Source: Obesumbacterium proteus (GTDB taxonomy: Bacteria; Pseudomonadota; Gammaproteobacteria; Enterobacterales; Enterobacteriaceae). Taken from it: a DNA stretch of 64,000 nt. The notes below the pieces were generated by a model. It was not told the origin of the DNA, ran no database searches, and worked only from the letters and a program-made list of their open reading frames with translations. Of the stretch, positions 61,761 through 64,000 are shown one piece after another (position 1 is the stretch's first letter; each line of letters opens with the position of its first letter). Made by a program: the position numbers and the translations under genes. The stretch lies in contig NZ_CP014608.1 in the NCBI RefSeq assembly GCF_001586165.1, positions 1,798,001 to 1,862,000 on the forward strand, read 5' to 3'.

Positions 61761-61945
61761 TGTTCACTATTCTTTGCCAGTGCTTTTGATTTAGCTCTCC
61801 ATCCCTTTAAGAAGAAGCGCCATGCCTGCTGGGTTTTGGCATCACGATAGACAACGCCAGCATTTGCAGAAAGAATGATTGGGTTATCTTTCTTCAATCC
61901 GTTGAGCGGACATAAAAGCTCAAACTCTTTTCTTGCTTCTTCCAT
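61751..61945 (-). CDS. Small phage protein (64 aa)
   Basis: MEEARKEFELLCPLNGLKKD, then NAGVVYRDAKTQQAWRFFLK, C-terminal basic. GGTGTGAGATGG holds a weak ribosome site. Ends inside a terminator stem. Function unknown. Confidence 0.55.
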   Translation of the reverse strand: MEEARKEFELLCPLNGLKKDNPIILSANAGVVYRDAKTQQAWRFFLKGWRAKSKALAKNSEQAA

Positions 61946-61962
61946 CTCACACCCCTTGTTCA

Positions 61963-61990
61963 GGCAATAAAAAAGGCCGCCTAAGCGACC
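61963..61990 (-). terminator. Operon-internal terminator (prophage)
   Basis: GGCCGC pairs with GCGACC (with one mismatch or G-T pair) around CTAA, preceded by GGCAATAAAAAA. Same layout as the other internal terminators. Confidence 0.6.
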
Positions 61991-61992
61991 TG

Positions 61993-62346
61993 TTAATCTG
62001 CTTCCACACTCTCATGTAGAGCTGTAATTCCACCGTGTTTCTCAATCAACTTCTCAACGACATTCCGAGGGACATAAGCGTAAACGGTACCTGTCGGATC
62101 TTGAACGTCTTCACACCAATCCATAATGATTTCGTCTTTTTCACTCGGAAATCCAAGCTCAAAAGAGTGATACATAGCAATATCTTTAAAGTCGCTTCGA
62201 GGCTGGCAGTATGCAGAATCACTAGCCTGAATTGACACGCTATAACCATCTGCGCAAATCACTCGGCGATTGAAGTACCAGCGATCTTCAAATCTCGGCG
62301 CTCTGGCCTCATTTAGCCAGTCATTCATGGTTTTTGTACCGCTCAT
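61993..62346 (-). CDS. Phage protein (117 aa), unrecognised
   Basis: Start ATG 62346 preceded by AGAGAGGT. Rich in aromatic and acidic residues (FEDRWYFNRRVICADGYSVS, EDVQDPTGTVYAYVP). It starts 10 bp after the N gene ends. Function unknown. Confidence 0.65.
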   Translation of the reverse strand: MSGTKTMNDWLNEARAPRFEDRWYFNRRVICADGYSVSIQASDSAYCQPRSDFKDIAMYHSFELGFPSEKDEIIMDWCEDVQDPTGTVYAYVPRNVVEKLIEKHGGITALHESVEAD

Positions 62347-62356
62347 ACCTACCTCT

Positions 62357-62644
62357 CTAAATTAAGGGAATGCTCTTCCCGCGTGATTTCTGCACCGCAT
62401 GAATCTTGCTACCAAGCGGGTTCGTGTCTTTGTACCAAATACGGTGGTTACTTCGTTTCACCTCAACCTCAAGCTCTTTAGCAGCTCTCGGTGTCTGTAG
62501 TGATAGTGCTTTTACTGTTCTCTCTGAGCATCCAGAGAGCGTGGTAGCGATTTTGCTTGCCAACCGGCGCTCTGCATTGGCAGAATTTCTTTCTTCACTA
62601 CGGCGCTCTAAACGACGTAATTTGCAGCGTTGTTTTGCGTTCAT
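62357..62644 (-). CDS. N: N-type transcription antiterminator
   Basis: 95 aa; lambda N has 107. Arginine-rich N-terminus (MNAKQRCKLRRLERRSEERN) as in RNA-binding N proteins, and a C-terminus NHRIWYKDTN...QKSRGKSIPLI that shares the exact ending GKSIPLI, and the RxWY block before it, with lambda N as I recall it. First gene of the leftward operon, 110 bp downstream of a boxA/boxB pair. It would bind boxB RNA and, with Nus factors, let RNA polymerase pass the internal terminators. GGAG lies 6 nt before the start. Confidence 0.85.
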   Translation of the reverse strand: MNAKQRCKLRRLERRSEERNSANAERRLASKIATTLSGCSERTVKALSLQTPRAAKELEVEVKRSNHRIWYKDTNPLGSKIHAVQKSRGKSIPLI

Positions 62645-62752
62645 GGATTTCTCCGTTAGTTAGCTTTGGCTGTGATGCGCCAGATGCTTATCTTCTGTTT
62701 GGGTCTTAGCCCTGCAATTCACATCACCGCCAAAGCCAACTTAACTTTGGTG

Positions 62753-62789
62753 TACACCTCTCGGCATACCTTCTGATTGTTAAAGAGCA
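62753..62789 (-). promoter_or_regulatory. nutL-like site (boxA and boxB)
   Basis: On the minus strand, boxA TGCTCTTTAACA (62789-62778) is identical to the E. coli rRNA boxA. After 9 nt follows a hairpin TATGCC-GAGA-GGTGTA (62768-62753), a six-pair stem with two G-U pairs and a GNRA loop, which fits boxB. Lambda nut has an 8-nt spacer and a GNRA-like loop. The pair lies about 40 nt after the predicted pL start and upstream of N. The rest of 62645-62752 shows no gene. Confidence 0.75.
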
Positions 62790-62835
62790 TCCAACTTCCT
62801 GTTGGTTAGTGCGTCCTGCCGTGTTGATGGAGTAG

Positions 62836-62879
62836 ATTATTAACCAGTGGTTATTTTCAGTCAATAACCAATGGTTAAT
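62836..62879 (-). promoter_or_regulatory. Early leftward promoter pL with two repressor operators
   Basis: On the minus strand, -35 TTGACT (62864-62859) and -10 AATAAT (62841-62836) are 17 bp apart. Two 17-bp palindromes overlap them: ATTAACCA-G-TGGTTATT (62839-62855) over the -10 side and AATAACCA-A-TGGTTAAT (62863-62879) over the -35 side, centres 24 bp apart. Binding of the CI-like repressor would block RNA polymerase. The consensus is (A)TAACCA-N-TGGTTA(T). Confidence 0.85.
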
Positions 62880-62987
62880 AAAGTTAAGTTTATAAGTTAA
62901 CTATATGAACCTAGTGATGTTTTATTTTTTATGATTGGATATCTGGGCTGTTTTTGGTGGTAAAGTGAGCAAAAAAAAGGAGGGCAT

Positions 62988-63179
62988 ATGGAAAAGAACG
63001 CGATCGGCTATAACGACCTATGCGAAGCGGTGGGAAAGGCAACGCTGAATTTGGTGTCTTACAAGCAAGAGGTGAAGAAGGAATACATCATTTCGATGTT
63101 GGAATCTTTCGCTCAGATAGAGTATGACGAGAAGAGAAGGGCGACGTACATAATGGCAGCGGAGGCGATGAAGGAGTGA
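62988..63179 (+). CDS. Plus-strand gene between pL and the repressor (63 aa), unrecognised
   Basis: AAAAAAAAGGAGGGCAT gives an excellent ribosome site (GGAGG, 5 nt before the ATG). The product MEKNAIGYNDLCEAVGKATL... is helical, soluble and charged. It lies on the opposite strand from all other prophage genes here, between the early promoter and the repressor gene, the place of rexA/B in lambda, though rexA/B run with cI. A possible promoter TTGGAT-17-TGGTAA lies at about 62935-62963. It could be expressed in the lysogen; its function is unknown. Confidence 0.65.
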   Translation: MEKNAIGYNDLCEAVGKATLNLVSYKQEVKKEYIISMLESFAQIEYDEKRRATYIMAAEAMKE

Positions 63180-63184
63180 GGGCA

Positions 63185-63210
63185 ATAAAAACCCCGCTCG
63201 GCGGCGGGGT
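63185..63210 (-). terminator. Terminator of the repressor gene
   Basis: ACCCCGC (63191-63197) pairs with GCGGGGT (63204-63210), loop TCGGCG; A4 before it gives a T-run on the minus strand, 5 bp after the repressor stop codon. It shares the GGCAATAAAAA lead with the operon-internal terminators. Confidence 0.85.
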
Positions 63211-63214
63211 GTTA

Positions 63215-63982
63215 CTAGACTAGCATCACAGAGTAATGAATTACTCGACCAATTATTTCAACGCTATCTTGATCGGCTTCTTCATCTGGGAAGTCTATTT
63301 TGTTGTAGCTTCTGATGCTTAGCTTCTTATTTGGCAATCTGAATAATTGCTTAACTCTCAATAGGTCACCATGGTCTATTGCGTAAATAGCCCCATCTAT
63401 AATTCTTTTATTGGCTAGATCAACAGTTACCGTAGTTCCCTCTGGGATTACTGGTTCCATGCTGTGCCCATGCACTGGGAAAGCGATGGTACAGGCTGGA
63501 TCTGCGCCAGCGCGACGAAGTGTTGCTTTAGAGAATCTAAGCTTAAATCCATTATGGTCTTCGTTATTCACGCATCCGTGTCCTGCTGCTAGCTCAATAC
63601 TTTTGAAATAAGGGATCTCCACCTCATCATCACCGAGAGGTGTATCGCTATCCCACACGTCAACGCCACTCCACTGGTTCTGTGGAGGCATATCTGGTTC
63701 TTTTTGAGCTATAGCTGCATCTTGGCTCATAGGTTCTACTCCATACTCAAGCCATTCAGCCCTAACATTCAGCCACCGGCTAAGCGCAAGGATGTTTGTT
63801 GAGTCTGGAATTGCCGCTCCATTTCTCCACTTCCAGATAGCGGGTTCGCTAATTTCAATACCCTGTTTTTTTAGGGCTGCTTTAATTCTTCCGGGCAATC
63901 CCCTACCTGCCACGCCTGCATCTAAACAAGCCGCATCAAGTCTCCGAGAGAACGCCTCTTTCACATCGTCTTTTTTAACCAT
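63215..63982 (-). CDS. CI-like prophage repressor (HTH plus S24 peptidase)
   Basis: 255 aa. N-terminal helix-turn-helix (GIEISEPAIWKWRNGAAIPDS, residues about 35-65); C-terminal LexA-like domain with a cleavage-type Ala-Gly (ELAAGHG), the active Ser in HGHSMEPVIPEG and the Lys in LLRVKQL. So it should be cut when RecA is activated, allowing induction. It should bind the twin operators at pL and others at pR, which lie beyond the window. No ribosome site is visible because only 18 bp of upstream sequence remain. Confidence 0.92.
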   Translation of the reverse strand: MVKKDDVKEAFSRRLDAACLDAGVAGRGLPGRIKAALKKQGIEISEPAIWKWRNGAAIPDSTNILALSRWLNVRAEWLEYGVEPMSQDAAIAQKEPDMPPQNQWSGVDVWDSDTPLGDDEVEIPYFKSIELAAGHGCVNNEDHNGFKLRFSKATLRRAGADPACTIAFPVHGHSMEPVIPEGTTVTVDLANKRIIDGAIYAIDHGDLLRVKQLFRLPNKKLSIRSYNKIDFPDEEADQDSVEIIGRVIHYSVMLV

Positions 63983-64000
63983 GCGTTAATTATCCAAAGA

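Larger units (their letters stand above)
53430..64000. mobile_element. Lambdoid prophage, left arm (integrase to repressor), open at the window end
   Basis: All genes from integrase to N lie on the minus strand with many 1-8 bp overlaps, ending at a pL-type early promoter with operators and a CI-like repressor. The order int-xis-...-recombination-...-N-pL-OL-cI is that of the lambda left arm. It sits directly after queA, in place of tgt. The left boundary is between 53417 and 53553 and is not exactly determined because the matching attR is outside the window. Replication, lysis and structural genes are not visible. Confidence 0.88.

Noticed and set aside
1..64000. tRNA genes, rRNA genes, CRISPR arrays and insertion sequences
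   Set aside because: None could be seen: no cloverleaf with a T-loop core, no regularly spaced repeats, and no transposase reading frame.

Overview
The window comes from an enterobacterial chromosome. Gene order (brnQ-proY, malZ, acpH-queA; yegD/alkA/dgcE; yfgG/pdeF) and protein similarity point to Enterobacterales, and I infer a Hafnia-like genus. The genus is an inference from recalled sequences, not from a search. No rRNA or tRNA gene and no CRISPR array was seen.

Layout. 1-102 is the 3' end of a ynfA-type gene. 171-7780 (minus) is an iron-regulated TonB locus behind a strong Fur box: exbB, exbD, a ChaN-like lipoprotein, a tonB paralogue, an exported oligopeptidase-B-like peptidase and a TonB-dependent receptor broken by a frameshift. 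8256-9167 is yddG. 9234-22159 is a complete 4-hydroxyphenylacetate (homoprotocatechuate) catabolic cluster: hpaC, hpaB, hpaA, hpaX, hpaI, hpaH, a gabD-like dehydrogenase, hpaF, hpaD, hpaE, hpaG2, hpaG1 and divergent hpaR. Two of its enzymes, hpaB and hpaH, each carry one in-frame TAG in otherwise intact coding sequence. 22436-29372 holds a membrane protein that appears frameshifted, a cold-shock protein next to lpxP, yjjG, an orphan nqrE homologue, two GNAT acetyltransferases, a yghW-like gene and a double-Mop molbindin. 29452-35587 holds puuP with an overlapping upstream ORF, a DUF1003 protein, yegD, and an Ada-AlkA fusion (frameshifted) coupled to ogt. 35584-43303 holds dgcE, mgtE, yfgG and pdeF; pdeF has a textbook FNR site at class II spacing. 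43946-53365 holds brnQ, proY, ybdG, malZ, a 2-Cys peroxiredoxin, acpH and queA.

53554-64000 is the left arm of a lambdoid prophage inserted after queA, where relatives have tgt. Reading outward from the repressor (63982) to integrase (53554): CI-like repressor, a plus-strand gene of the lysogenic region, pL with two operators, a nutL-like boxA/boxB, an N antiterminator, a long overlapping leftward operon (coiled-coil protein, RecE-like nuclease, adenine methyltransferase and many small unknown genes), excisionase and integrase. Hairpin-plus-T-run terminators recur inside this operon, as expected if it is read under N antitermination. The right arm lies beyond the window.

How the parts work together. 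The hpa enzymes hydroxylate 4-HPA to homoprotocatechuate, cleave the ring, and degrade the product to pyruvate and succinic semialdehyde; the gabD-like enzyme would turn the latter into succinate. With amber codons in the first enzyme and in the hydratase, the route is probably dead in this isolate unless TAG is suppressed. Three further genes (receptor, alkA, 22436-23085) each look one base short near a short homopolymer, so sequencing error and genuine decay both have to be considered there; the two amber codons are substitutions and are harder to explain as indel artefacts.
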